From Cyanobacteria bacterium FACHB-63 (lineage in GTDB: Bacteria; Cyanobacteriota; Cyanobacteriia; Leptolyngbyales; Leptolyngbyaceae), in assembly GCA_014695255.1 (NCBI GenBank), contig JACJNX010000028.1, positions 1 to 64,000 of the forward strand: a stretch of DNA of 64,000 nucleotides, in the 5' to 3' direction. Of the stretch, positions 18,224 through 27,802 are shown piece after piece. The position numbers and the translations under genes are program-made. The notes beneath the pieces are model-generated. The model saw only the letters and a program-made list of their open reading frames with translations. It did no database searches and was not told where the DNA came from. Position 1 is the first letter of the stretch. Every line of letters begins with the position of its first letter.

Positions 18224-19450
18224 ATGTATCTACCGAGACCGAATTTCATGAAAGCAAAGTTCACCCAAGCGCCTCAAGCTGATGCTGCCCGGCTGACTCC
18301 ACCCCCGACTGACACTTCTCAAAACGATCGCGTCTCTCAACTTGCCAATCAACTTAAAACAGAGCTTGAAGCTGAGCTAAAGCTCTCCGGAGCGACGATC
18401 GCACAAATCGCTCAGCGCATTGCAACCGAAGTGGATCGCATTTGCAGCAAGAGCGATCGGATTCAAGCTTCTGGACAAGTTAATTCCTGGCAACTGACAC
18501 TGGGACGCTACCGCACCCAAAAATGTGTGCGGTTTTATCAGCTTGGTTCTCAGCGGGGTCGGGTCGAACTGCATAGCAATCTCAGCACGATGGTTTACCG
18601 CCCGATCGCACCTGCTTATTTACAATTGACTTTTCAAGCCCGCTACACCTTAATTGAAGACTTTCTTCAAGGCTTTTACACCGAAGCACTGAGAGCCTTT
18701 CGTCGTGAGAACGAACTACCAGAAAACTATCAACCGCGTACCCGCTTAGAACTTGCAGAATACATGGCATTTACAGAGCAGTACGCGAAACGGCGCATTA
18801 CCTTACCCACAAAACAAAATCAACAGTTAATTATTCTACGTGCCCAACGATTTGCAAGTCGTCAACCGCAAGAAATTGCAGTCGATATCGAAACTGCAAT
18901 GGAGACTGCAAAATCAGATGAAGTCGAAGCGTATGGACGCTCTGGCGTGATGCAGATGATTCGAGAACAGATGGTTTCAGAAAAAGTTGACCCATCGGAA
19001 TCGGCCTTGCGCGATCGTGTGGTCGCTGAATTGATGCGCTATCTCGAATCTCAGGGGCAAAAAGACTGTGTAGACTATCTGACGCTGAAGCTGCAAGATC
19101 TGTCAGTTCCAGAGATTGATGAACTGTTAGGGTTAACGCCACGCAAACGGGACTATCTCCAGCAGCGTTTTAAGTACCACGTTGAAAAATTCACGACCTC
19201 CAGCAATTGGAAACTGGTACATGAATGGCTAGGAGCCGATCTCGATCAGAACTTAGGATTACCTCCAAATCAGTGGGAGACATTTCTCAATGGACTGTCT
19301 GATGAAGAACAGCACTTGCTGCAATTAAAACGATCGGGGGCGAGTGAGCAAGAGATGACTGCAATACTCAAATGTACTTCAAAGCAACTGCAAAAACGTT
19401 GGGGAGCGCTGCTGGATTTGGCGCGACAACAGCGCAATCAAGCAAAGTAA
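18224..19450 (+). CDS. hetZ: HetZ-family regulator
   Basis: HetZ is an early regulator of heterocyst differentiation in Anabaena, and homologues are common in filamentous cyanobacteria that do not make heterocysts. The 408 residues match HetZ length (~400). I recognise the conserved central block KCVRFYQLGSQRGRVELHSN, then ARYTLIEDFLQGFYTEALRAF, ELPENYQPRTRLELAEYMAF and the C-terminal CVDYLTLKLQDLSVPEIDEL, which resembles a DNA-binding sigma-4/HTH-like region. The ATG at 18224 or one at 18248 could be the start. No hetR or patS is visible nearby. A strong terminator follows. Confidence 0.8.
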   Translation: MYLPRPNFMKAKFTQAPQADAARLTPPPTDTSQNDRVSQLANQLKTELEAELKLSGATIAQIAQRIATEVDRICSKSDRIQASGQVNSWQLTLGRYRTQKCVRFYQLGSQRGRVELHSNLSTMVYRPIAPAYLQLTFQARYTLIEDFLQGFYTEALRAFRRENELPENYQPRTRLELAEYMAFTEQYAKRRITLPTKQNQQLIILRAQRFASRQPQEIAVDIETAMETAKSDEVEAYGRSGVMQMIREQMVSEKVDPSESALRDRVVAELMRYLESQGQKDCVDYLTLKLQDLSVPEIDELLGLTPRKRDYLQQRFKYHVEKFTTSSNWKLVHEWLGADLDQNLGLPPNQWETFLNGLSDEEQHLLQLKRSGASEQEMTAILKCTSKQLQKRWGALLDLARQQRNQAK

Positions 19451-19470
19451 ATTCGTGAATCGGTAGTGCG

Positions 19471-19499
19471 ATGGGATGGAGAAATCCGTCCCATTTTTT
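19471..19499 (+). terminator. Rho-independent terminator after hetZ
   Basis: ATGGGATGG (19471-19479) pairs with CCGTCCCAT (19486-19494) with one G-T pair and a 6-nt loop, followed by six T residues. It starts 20 bp after the hetZ stop codon. Confidence 0.8.
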
Positions 19500-19508
19500 G
19501 TGCAATGG

Positions 19509-22500
19509 TTAGCTTAATTCTATCGGAATTGAGATTTTGAACTCGGTGCCTTTATCGGGTTGCGAGGTAAAGGTCAATGAACCGCCATGCTTTTCTACCA
19601 CGATTTGATAACAAATTGAAAGACCTAATCCGGTTCCTTTGCCTTCTGGTTTCGTGGTGAAAAAGGCTTCAAATAGATGCTGCTGCACTTCTGGCGGCAT
19701 TCCCGCACCATTGTCTGAAATCCGAATGATGGCGTTGTTTTCTTCTATATGAGTTGCGATCGTAATTGTATTCAGGGCTTTTTCAATCTCTGCGTATTGC
19801 TTCCCTTGGTTGGAGTCTTCTAAAGCATCGATCGCGTTTGCTAGCAGATTCATAAAGACTTGATTGAGTTGGGCAGCAAAGCAGCGTACTTCGGGAAGGG
19901 GTTCATACTGTTTAATGATTTGGATCGCGGGACGATCAAAACTCGCTTTCAGCCGATGCGACAGAATCATCAGCGTTGAATCTAATCCTTTGTGTAAGTC
20001 CGCAGGTTGTTTCTCGGTGCTATCGCTGCGCGAATAGCTGCGGAGTGAGTGCATGATGTCCCGAATTCGCTCAATTCCCAGCTTCATCGAATCAATCATC
20101 TTGGGCAGATCTTCGGCGACAAATTCTAAGTCCATCTGATCGATTAGCTCGGCGATCTCGGCGTGAGAATTCGGGTAGATGTCCTGATATTTGCGAACTA
20201 GCCCGATCAAGTCCTCGATATATTGAGCGGCATATTTGAGATTGCCGGAGATAAAACCAACTGGATTGTTAACCTCATGAGCAACTCCCGCGACCAGTTG
20301 ACCCAAGCTAGAGATTTTTTCCGTTTGGATGAGTTGAGTTTGGGTCTGCTGAAGTTGAATCAGGGACTGTTCGAGTTGTGAGGCGCGATCGCGCTCTCGT
20401 GCTTCAGCTATTTGCAGATTTTGGTATAAGGTAGCGTTAGAAATGGCGATCGCCATTTGAGTTGACAGCAACGATAAAACTTTCCAGCGATCGCGAGTGA
20501 AAGCATGAGTTAACTGGCGATGCTCTAGGTAAAAGATGCCAACTAACTGATTTTGATACTGCACAGGGAAACACAAAATCGATTTGGGTCGGTGCTTGAG
20601 AATATAAGCATCCGTTGCAAACGCTGCATCGTTTGTCACGTCGTGAATTAACTGCTTTTCTTGAGTGCGATCGACATAGTGAATGAGCGGGATCGGAACG
20701 GCTTCCTCTAATGAGGTCGGAAGCGATCGGATCAGAGTAATTCCAGAACGATCGCTGATGCCTTGCGCTACAACGCGCCAGCGAGTCTGTTCTTGAGCCG
20801 CGAAGCGATCGCCATCTAGCAGCAAAATTACTCCGATTTGCGCTCCTGCATTCTCCATCACCACTCGAATCAGCGTTTCGAGCAGTTTATCGAGCTGAAT
20901 TGCTTGTGAAATCACCTCGGAAGCTTTCAAGATTGTCGCGAGATCAAGAAGTTGGGAGGTGTCGGTACTGCTTGAAGAGAGATGGGAAGCCGAGAAGGTC
21001 TGCTCGGTTGGGGCAGCATCAGTGGTGTAAATGAATTTTGAGAGTTGCGGATAGTTGCGCTCTAACTGTACAAGCTTCTCGGTCGCTCCCCAAGCTCGAT
21101 AAAGATAGTAGGCTTCGAGTAAGAACGCTTGAGCAATGTTTTCTTTGCTATCTGCAATCCAAAACTTGGCGGTTTGCTCATTGATTAAAGCAATATCGGG
21201 TGTGAATTCGCTGAGAGTAGCTTGAGTAAGCGCTTGATCGTAGAGAGTGATCGCGCTGCTGCGGTCGCCGGATAGTCGTGCGATTTCTGCTTCGATGAGT
21301 TGATACTGATGCAGGAAGTTCTCAGGGCAATGCTCTGCCCAGACTTTCATCTGCTGCTGATTGTTCGATAGTTCCTGCCACAGTTGTTTTTGCGTGCTGG
21401 AGTCGGCTTTGGGATACAGAGCAGATAGGATTAAGGAATGATAGAAATTGAAGGCGGCTAGTGAGATGCAGCCCGGAATGTATTGCAGCAGGGGTTTCGC
21501 GGCTTGAATACAGTCTAAAGCATCACTTGGACGATCAAACAGGTAGAGAACTTGTGCCTTGAATATTTTATAAAAGCAGATGACTGAGAAACTGGAGTGC
21601 GATCGACAGTCTTCTAAGAATTGGTTCTCCTTTAGAGCAGTCAAGTTTCCCTGAAGCGTCTGGATAGTAAGCTGACAAGCAGATAACATCTCTTGAGCTA
21701 GCTGATTTTGCGTCTGCTGTGCAAACTTCTGATAATCAGGAATCTTTAGGCTCAAGCTCTCTAGATCAATCCCTTGGTAAAAACAATTGACCATCTGATG
21801 AGCAATGTTATAGCCCGCAAACTGAAGTTCGCCAGATTCCAGTCCTGCTTGATAGCCTTCCATGAATGTAGCTGCATCTTCCTTCAAAGGATGCACCCAA
21901 TGGTTCACTGATCCACCAATCACAACACAGACTTTGCACTTCTCGGCTTGATCCTTGAAGCGCTCAGTGAGTTTTAAGCTGAGTTGCCCAAATTCATAGC
22001 CCGATTGATATTCCCCCAGCATTGATCCAAGAATCAAGCCATACTCTGAATACCCATAGGTTGATTCTGGAAGCTGTCCGTACTTCAATGAGAGATTGAC
22101 CAGCTTCATTACGACAATCATCCAGAGAGCATGATTCGAGAAATACGTGGGCGCGCCAAGCGCAACCAGTAGCTTTGCGGCAGTTTTTTGCTCTGGAATG
22201 CTGATCTCTTTGCCGTTGAGAATCTCAGAAATCTTTCTACCACGCAGGAGCAGTTTTGCTTGGGCAAGCTCTAATTCTAGAACGGCTTCTAGATCAATTT
22301 CTGGAAACGCGATGTTCAAGAGATCGAGTGCCCTCTGTCCAGCGACGATCGCAGCTTGATACTGTGTTTTCAGCGTATAAACAACAATCAGGAGCTTATA
22401 CAGTTCTGCTTGCTCTAGTGCAGTTTTGGCATAGATCAGACTACGATCGATGAGATCCTGCGCCGCCTCGAAGTTGCCTAATAGATACTCAACTTCTGCT

Positions 22501-24887
22501 TGCTCTCTATACAAGCGAAGCATCAACTCATACTGCTCTGACCAAGCATCACCTAAGATAGCGCTGGCGCTTATGAAATATTGTTGTGCTGCACTGTAAG
22601 CAGTTGCCTGCTTTGCTTTGCACCCAGCTTGTAGATTTAGGTTTGCAAGTTCAAGCCGTTCTTGCGGAGCCGTAATTAAAGCTTGTCCAATGTTGAAGTG
22701 CTCTGTTAATTCAAAGATCAGATCATTGCGTCGCTCAATAGGCGATTTTTCATACAGCAATCGCCCAATTTGCAGATGCACCGATTGCTTCTGCTGATCG
22801 CTAATCAGAGCGTATGCCGCTTGCTGAATGCGATCGTGCAAAAAGCGGTAGTTTAAGTAGATGAGGTGAGTGGTTGCAGGGTCAATTTCAGGCGCAGAGG
22901 TGGGAGCAATCATGCCAAAATCGACTGCATGACTCAGCAATTGAGTTAGCTCTACTTCGGAGCTTGAGTGAATTAGTGCAAGCGTTTTAAGGTCAAATTG
23001 ATTACCGATACAGGCTGCAAGCTGAAGAACTTGCTGAGTGTCATTCGGTAGCTTTTTGAGCTTACGAATTAATAATTCAACAACGTTATCCGTAAAGTCG
23101 ATCGCCTGAATTTGCTCGATCTCCCAGCGCCAACTTCGACGATCGACATCAAACGAAAGCAGCTTTTCTTGGTGCAGCGTTTTGAGCAATTCATTGACGA
23201 AAAATGGATTGCCCTCGGTCTTCTGCATGACCAACTCGGTGAGCGGTTGCACCGCATCAATCGAACACTGCAAGGTATCAGAGATTAACTCAGCCACCTG
23301 CTCGGTGTTTAGTGGAGTGAGCACGATCGACTGGAGGTTCACTTTTGCCAATTGCAGTTCTTCGCGCAACATCATCAGCGGATGAGCAGCATCTACCTCA
23401 TTGTCCCGGTACGCTCCGATTAAAAAGAGGTGCTGTGTTTGCTCGTTGGTGAGCATCAGCTTGATCAGTCGCAAAGTTGCGGAGTCCGCCCACTGAAGAT
23501 CGTCGAGGAAAATCACAAACGGATGGGCAGGCTGGCAAAAGACCTGAATAAAGTTTTGAAATAGGCGATCGAAGCGATTTTGGGCTTCAGTCGGTGGGAG
23601 AACGGCAACCGCAGGCTGAGCGCCAATGATCCATTCAAGCTCTGGAATCACATCGATAATCACTTGCGCCTGTGTTCCCAATGCAGCAAGTAACTGTTCG
23701 CGCCAGCGCTGTAACTCTGCTTCAGGTTCGCTGAGCAGTTGCCGCATCAGCGATTGGAATGCAACTACGATCGCAGAGTACGGAATGTTGCGCTGCAATT
23801 GATCGAACTTGCCAGAGATGAAATAGCCGCGCCGCTGCACGATCGGCTTGTACACTTCCTGCACCAACGAAGATTTACCAATCCCAGAGTATCCCGTTAC
23901 CAGCAAAAACTCATGGGTTGCCGTCCGGGGAACTGCAACGCGATCGAAAGTCTCAAGCAGCGTTTTAACTTCTTGGTTGCGTCCATACAGCTTTGCAGGA
24001 ATCTGAAACCGATCGCATAAATCCTGCTGCGCTAACACAAACGCTTCGATTTTTCCGTCCTGTTCGTACTGTTGCTGACAGCGCTCTAAATCGTGTTTCA
24101 GACCCATCGCGCTTTGATAGCGATCTTCTGCTGTTTTTGCCATCAGCTTCAGGACGATCGCAGACAGCATTTCTGGCACGCCAAAATTTAGCTCAGTGGG
24201 TGAGATGGGCTGTCTTGCTAAGTGACAATAGACCAGTTCTAAGGGATCACGCGACTCAAAAGGTAGGCGCTGCGTTAGAAGTTGATAGAACGTGACTCCA
24301 AGCGAATAGAAATCAGTGCGATAGTCGATCTCTCGATTCATTCGCCCGGTTTGCTCTGGCGATAGATAGGCTAGTGTTCCTTCTAGTCGAGTCGGATTGA
24401 TCAGAGACTGTGTTTCTGCTTGCAGAACTGTTGCAATGCTAAAGTCAGTGATTTTAACTTGCTTGGTTTCTGGATTGATCAGTAGATTTGCAGGTTTAAT
24501 ATCTTTGTGAATAATATTGTGTTGGTGCAATTGAGCAAGAATTTGTGCGACTTGGATCGCGATCGCAAAAAACTCGCTTAAGCTTGGTGCATGGTGTTCG
24601 TAATATTGTTTGAGTGAAATTGCACCAAAATCCTCTAGCACTAATGCTAAGGCGGTTCCATAATTTTCAATGCAGTAGGAGCGAACGACTCCAGGTAAGT
24701 TGAGCCGCTCAGACAAGGTAAACTGCTTGCGAAAGGTTGCCAGTTCTCTGGGTGTCGGATACTGACCCTTGAGCAACTTAATCGCAACAGGATGTCGATC
24801 GTGCGATCGACATCCCCGATATACGACAGTTTTTGTACTTTCGTAGATCTTTTCGTTCAGTTGGTATCCAGGAAGTACAGGTAACAT
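19509..24887 (-). CDS. Giant Ser/Thr kinase - AAA ATPase - GAF - histidine kinase
   Basis: The 1792-residue protein joins two kinase chemistries in one chain, like the HstK/Pkn group of Nostoc. Residues ~8-265 are a Ser/Thr kinase: VAIKLLKG carries the ATP lysine and IIHKDIKPANLL the catalytic loop, but the DFG triplet reads DFS (KITDFSIATVL). A PknK-like AAA domain starts near 300 with P-loop GYSGIGKSS. Helical repeats of the MalT type fill ~600-1250. A GAF domain lies around 1330-1500, a coiled coil follows, then the histidine kinase (LVAGVAHEVNNPVG; NLLANAIDAL; GTGLGLSICYQI). It probably acts in stress signalling with an unlinked response regulator. Confidence 0.92.
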   Translation of the reverse strand: MLPVLPGYQLNEKIYESTKTVVYRGCRSHDRHPVAIKLLKGQYPTPRELATFRKQFTLSERLNLPGVVRSYCIENYGTALALVLEDFGAISLKQYYEHHAPSLSEFFAIAIQVAQILAQLHQHNIIHKDIKPANLLINPETKQVKITDFSIATVLQAETQSLINPTRLEGTLAYLSPEQTGRMNREIDYRTDFYSLGVTFYQLLTQRLPFESRDPLELVYCHLARQPISPTELNFGVPEMLSAIVLKLMAKTAEDRYQSAMGLKHDLERCQQQYEQDGKIEAFVLAQQDLCDRFQIPAKLYGRNQEVKTLLETFDRVAVPRTATHEFLLVTGYSGIGKSSLVQEVYKPIVQRRGYFISGKFDQLQRNIPYSAIVVAFQSLMRQLLSEPEAELQRWREQLLAALGTQAQVIIDVIPELEWIIGAQPAVAVLPPTEAQNRFDRLFQNFIQVFCQPAHPFVIFLDDLQWADSATLRLIKLMLTNEQTQHLFLIGAYRDNEVDAAHPLMMLREELQLAKVNLQSIVLTPLNTEQVAELISDTLQCSIDAVQPLTELVMQKTEGNPFFVNELLKTLHQEKLLSFDVDRRSWRWEIEQIQAIDFTDNVVELLIRKLKKLPNDTQQVLQLAACIGNQFDLKTLALIHSSSEVELTQLLSHAVDFGMIAPTSAPEIDPATTHLIYLNYRFLHDRIQQAAYALISDQQKQSVHLQIGRLLYEKSPIERRNDLIFELTEHFNIGQALITAPQERLELANLNLQAGCKAKQATAYSAAQQYFISASAILGDAWSEQYELMLRLYREQAEVEYLLGNFEAAQDLIDRSLIYAKTALEQAELYKLLIVVYTLKTQYQAAIVAGQRALDLLNIAFPEIDLEAVLELELAQAKLLLRGRKISEILNGKEISIPEQKTAAKLLVALGAPTYFSNHALWMIVVMKLVNLSLKYGQLPESTYGYSEYGLILGSMLGEYQSGYEFGQLSLKLTERFKDQAEKCKVCVVIGGSVNHWVHPLKEDAATFMEGYQAGLESGELQFAGYNIAHQMVNCFYQGIDLESLSLKIPDYQKFAQQTQNQLAQEMLSACQLTIQTLQGNLTALKENQFLEDCRSHSSFSVICFYKIFKAQVLYLFDRPSDALDCIQAAKPLLQYIPGCISLAAFNFYHSLILSALYPKADSSTQKQLWQELSNNQQQMKVWAEHCPENFLHQYQLIEAEIARLSGDRSSAITLYDQALTQATLSEFTPDIALINEQTAKFWIADSKENIAQAFLLEAYYLYRAWGATEKLVQLERNYPQLSKFIYTTDAAPTEQTFSASHLSSSSTDTSQLLDLATILKASEVISQAIQLDKLLETLIRVVMENAGAQIGVILLLDGDRFAAQEQTRWRVVAQGISDRSGITLIRSLPTSLEEAVPIPLIHYVDRTQEKQLIHDVTNDAAFATDAYILKHRPKSILCFPVQYQNQLVGIFYLEHRQLTHAFTRDRWKVLSLLSTQMAIAISNATLYQNLQIAEARERDRASQLEQSLIQLQQTQTQLIQTEKISSLGQLVAGVAHEVNNPVGFISGNLKYAAQYIEDLIGLVRKYQDIYPNSHAEIAELIDQMDLEFVAEDLPKMIDSMKLGIERIRDIMHSLRSYSRSDSTEKQPADLHKGLDSTLMILSHRLKASFDRPAIQIIKQYEPLPEVRCFAAQLNQVFMNLLANAIDALEDSNQGKQYAEIEKALNTITIATHIEENNAIIRISDNGAGMPPEVQQHLFEAFFTTKPEGKGTGLGLSICYQIVVEKHGGSLTFTSQPDKGTEFKISIPIELS

Positions 24888-24994
24888 TTCGCACTTGCTT
24901 CAGTCTCAATGGGTTTAGACTGCCCATGAATTCAACCAAAGCAACGATTCCTTAGCTCCTTCAATTTCTTCAACTAAAGAATGAGCGACTTGCT

Positions 24995-25858
24995 CTACCA
25001 ATTACGCCAGCCGCCTCTACTGGCTTCTTGGGTTCGCTCAGTAATCAAGGACTGGTATTCTTGCGAACTTGCCCAACGATCGATTTCTCGCGCTCTTAAA
25101 ACCGGAACAGGGTGCGACAACTGCACGGTTTGCAGTTGTTTGAGCATTTCTCCCATTTCGGTTTTGCTGATGTCGTCGTAAGCGCGAGCTTGAGCAATGA
25201 ACGCATCTAGATTCAACTGCTTCACTAAACTGGGCGATCCACCTGTCAGCTTCATCATCACGGACATGGTGATTCGGGGATCTTGAGTGGCGAGCAGGGC
25301 GGCACGATCGCAGGTGAATTCGGCACAGCGTACCCAATTCATGATTTGCGCCTGCAAGCCTTGGGTGATTACTCCGCCGATCGGGAAAGGTAGCTGACCT
25401 GCTGCGAGGACTAATACATTCGCCAAAGTGAGATAAACGCTGTGATCACACTTAAGATGTCCGAGTTCGTGAGCAATTACGGCTTGGATTTCTTCGGGCG
25501 TAAGTAATTCAATGAGCGAAGTGTGCATCACGATAAACGGCTGCTTGCCCCGCATGGCGAAGGTATAGGCGTTGGGAACAGGATGCTGACGCACATAAAG
25601 CTGAGGGGCTTCGAGATCGAGAACGCGGCTGGCTTCGATCAAGAGCTTGTGCAGATCCGGCAACTGCTGTTCGCTCACGAGAATGCTGGAGGCGATATTT
25701 TCTAGGTAAAAGAATTGCTCTGCTACCGGGCCTAATAATGTGCGGATTGCAAGATCCAGTCCCGGCAACTGCTTCAGGGCGTTCGTTGCTTCGAGATCGA
25801 GGGGATGGCGAAACTGGTCGGCTTTTAGCCCGATGAGCGTTGACTTGGGGAAGGACAT
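24995..25858 (-). CDS. M48-family zinc metallopeptidase
   Basis: The 287-residue protein belongs to the Ste24/HtpX-like M48 peptidases. The zinc motif is HELGH (130-134), within QAVIAHELGHLKCDHSVYL, and the third ligand Glu lies in WVRCAEFTCDRAALLA near 189. A hydrophobic stretch after the motif (TLANVLVLAAGQLPFPIGGVI) could touch the membrane. Such enzymes degrade misfolded or membrane proteins. The ATG at 25858 gives a full domain. The nearby plus-strand sequence has no gene. Confidence 0.9.
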   Translation of the reverse strand: MSFPKSTLIGLKADQFRHPLDLEATNALKQLPGLDLAIRTLLGPVAEQFFYLENIASSILVSEQQLPDLHKLLIEASRVLDLEAPQLYVRQHPVPNAYTFAMRGKQPFIVMHTSLIELLTPEEIQAVIAHELGHLKCDHSVYLTLANVLVLAAGQLPFPIGGVITQGLQAQIMNWVRCAEFTCDRAALLATQDPRITMSVMMKLTGGSPSLVKQLNLDAFIAQARAYDDISKTEMGEMLKQLQTVQLSHPVPVLRAREIDRWASSQEYQSLITERTQEASRGGWRNW

Positions 25859-25964
25859 AAGCCACCGTGAGAATACAGACTGTTGCTGATTCAGTATAGC
25901 GATTCCGCCGTCATCCCTGTCAAAATGCGGCCGTGAGCGGTCGAACTGCTCGGTCTTCTAAACA

Positions 25965-25987
25965 ATTGAGATATAGCAATTCTCAAT
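25965..25987. repeat. Short palindromic intergenic repeat
   Basis: ATTGAG (25965-25970) and CTCAAT (25982-25987) flank ATATAGCAATT. A related core, TATAGCGATTC, occurs at about 28664-28675, also between genes. This resembles dispersed intergenic repeats common in filamentous cyanobacteria. No function can be given. Confidence 0.4.
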
Positions 25988-26041
25988 CAGGGGGGGAGTG
26001 GGATGTTATTCCCTAGCTTGAAGAAAGCCAAGAGCAAAGCA

Positions 26042-26959
26042 CTATGATTGCAAACAGGCCCCGATCGTTGCCACGACCGATCGCCCTAATGTGTGATAGT
26101 CATATCCGCCTTCTAACCCAAATACAATTCGTCGGGTGACTCCCAAGCAATATTGCGTAAACAATTGGTAGTCCTCTGGCTTCAGCGAAATTCCTGATAA
26201 TGGATCAGCGTGATTGGCATCATACCCCGCACTGATAATCAGTAGCTCTGGCTGAAACTCACTTAAAAATGGAATCACTTTCTGCTCAAACAGCGGTTGA
26301 TAGTCTTCGATCGTGCTTCCGGGTGCCATCGGCAAGTTCAGCACATTCTGATGCAAGCCTGTTTCTGAAGAATGACCTGTACCCGGATACTGCGGTGACT
26401 CATGCAGCGAGCAAAACCGAATTTTGGGATTGGTTTCAACGATCGCTTGTGTACCATTCCCGTGATGCACATCCCAATCGAGAATACAGACACGCTCTAA
26501 CCCTCGTGCTAAAGCAGCATAAGCGGCGATCGCAGCATTGCTAAATAAGCAAAATCCCATTCCTTCATCCGCAACGGCATGATGTCCGGGTGGACGCGCT
26601 ATCACAAAGCAGGGTTCACCGGATGCGATCGCAGTGTCTACGCCATCGATCCAAGCGTTAACCGCTAGCATCGCTACTTCAAAACTGCGCGGAGAGATGA
26701 TCGTATCGCCATCGATATAGCCGCCGCCCCGATTCGCCAAGAGTCGAACTTGCTCAAGATAGCGGCGATCGTGGATCAACTGCATGAGGGGTAGGGGCGA
26801 TCGGGCTTCAACGGGAGTGGGCGATTTCCAATCAAGTTGATTTGCCCAAGGGACAGATTTAAGCGCAGCCTGAATCGCCGTCAACCGTCCAGCATTTTCA
26901 GGATGAAAATCGCCCGTATCATGCAGCAGAAACTCATCGGAATAGATCACCGGAAACAT
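26042..26959 (-). CDS. Histone deacetylase-family (class II-like) deacetylase
   Basis: The 305-residue protein is a zinc-dependent deacetylase of the arginase/HDAC fold. Bacterial members remove acetyl groups from polyamines, acetoin-related or protein substrates. Visible motifs are VIARPPGHHAVADEGMGFCL (the His-His charge relay), LDWDVHHGNGTQ (zinc Asp and His), ISAGYDANHADPLSG (second zinc Asp) and the terminal FGLEGGYDYHTLG with the Gly-rich catalytic loop. All catalytic elements are present and the length is normal. The natural substrate cannot be inferred from context. Confidence 0.93.
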   Translation of the reverse strand: MFPVIYSDEFLLHDTGDFHPENAGRLTAIQAALKSVPWANQLDWKSPTPVEARSPLPLMQLIHDRRYLEQVRLLANRGGGYIDGDTIISPRSFEVAMLAVNAWIDGVDTAIASGEPCFVIARPPGHHAVADEGMGFCLFSNAAIAAYAALARGLERVCILDWDVHHGNGTQAIVETNPKIRFCSLHESPQYPGTGHSSETGLHQNVLNLPMAPGSTIEDYQPLFEQKVIPFLSEFQPELLIISAGYDANHADPLSGISLKPEDYQLFTQYCLGVTRRIVFGLEGGYDYHTLGRSVVATIGACLQS

Positions 26960-27076
26960 AGGCGCGATCGGGAAATGGAGAGCAAGATTTTAATATAGCA
27001 AGCTTAGAAGACAATCTTAGAAGAGCGATCGACTTAACCTCTGTAGAACTGATTTGGCATCTTTAAGAGGATTGAA

Positions 27077-27802
27077 CTAGCGTAAGGAGAGCTTTTGAAC
27101 CTCCTGATACACGGTTATCCCAATTTGCAGGGCTTCGTTGAGCACAGTCTTATACTCACTTGCTCGTTGGTTAATTTCTAGCATTTGGAGTGCAGCTAGA
27201 TTTGTTTCGATGTTTGCAAGTAGATCTTGACGACGCGAGAGTAATCCTCGACTTTTGCGCAAGATTTTCTCGGTAAGTAATCCAGAAACGAGACTATCCC
27301 GCGTCATTCTCAGCGCTTCTAATACTTGAGTTCGATCCTGTCTCAACGGAAGCGCTACGGAATGGTTGCTTTGTAGTTTCTCAAGCTCAATCAGTGTAGC
27401 AACCGCTTCAATAATCTCGTTGTATCGATCAACCTCATCAAGCAACGGCATGAGCAAGGCAAACTGTTTTCTCGCGTACTGCATATACCCATGCCATCCG
27501 AGCATCACGGCTAGCGTTGTTCCGAGTGTAATTTGCAGAAACCGGAGCGTTGACGGTAAATCAAAGCTTCCCCCATTCGCTTGTGTGAATCCTAAGCCGA
27601 TCGGAATCGAAAACACGAACACCAACGCGGCAACGATAAGTTCAGTCGCAATCAAGGTCAGCAATCGTCCCGATTGCTTAAACACGCCAGTCCGATAAAC
27701 ACCTCCAATTGCGCCACCGATAAAAATCTCATTCACATCCAGATCGATCAGCCGTTCAATTTCTTCGGCTGTGATTTTTAGAGCAGCAATATTAGGATTC
27801 AT
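27077..27802 (-). CDS. Two-helix membrane protein of unknown function, coupled gene
   Basis: The 241-residue protein has two adjacent membrane helices around 60-100 (LLTLIATELIVAALVFVFSIPIG and LRFLQITLGTTLAVMLGWHGY). A long, helical, Leu/Glu/Arg-rich cytoplasmic C-terminal half follows. I do not recognise a family. The ATG at 27802 overlaps the TGA of the upstream gene (TGATG), implying translational coupling. An alternative upstream start would add 10 residues inside the neighbour and is unlikely. It probably forms a complex with the partner at 27802-28476. Confidence 0.75.
   Translation of the reverse strand: MNPNIAALKITAEEIERLIDLDVNEIFIGGAIGGVYRTGVFKQSGRLLTLIATELIVAALVFVFSIPIGLGFTQANGGSFDLPSTLRFLQITLGTTLAVMLGWHGYMQYARKQFALLMPLLDEVDRYNEIIEAVATLIELEKLQSNHSVALPLRQDRTQVLEALRMTRDSLVSGLLTEKILRKSRGLLSRRQDLLANIETNLAALQMLEINQRASEYKTVLNEALQIGITVYQEVQKLSLR

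Noticed and set aside
24945-25020. tRNA-like stretch on the minus strand (AATTGGTAGAGCAAG)
   Set aside because: It resembles a D-arm, but no acceptor stem, anticodon stem or T-arm pairs around it, and its first part encodes the C-terminus of the M48 peptidase (GGWRNW then stop).
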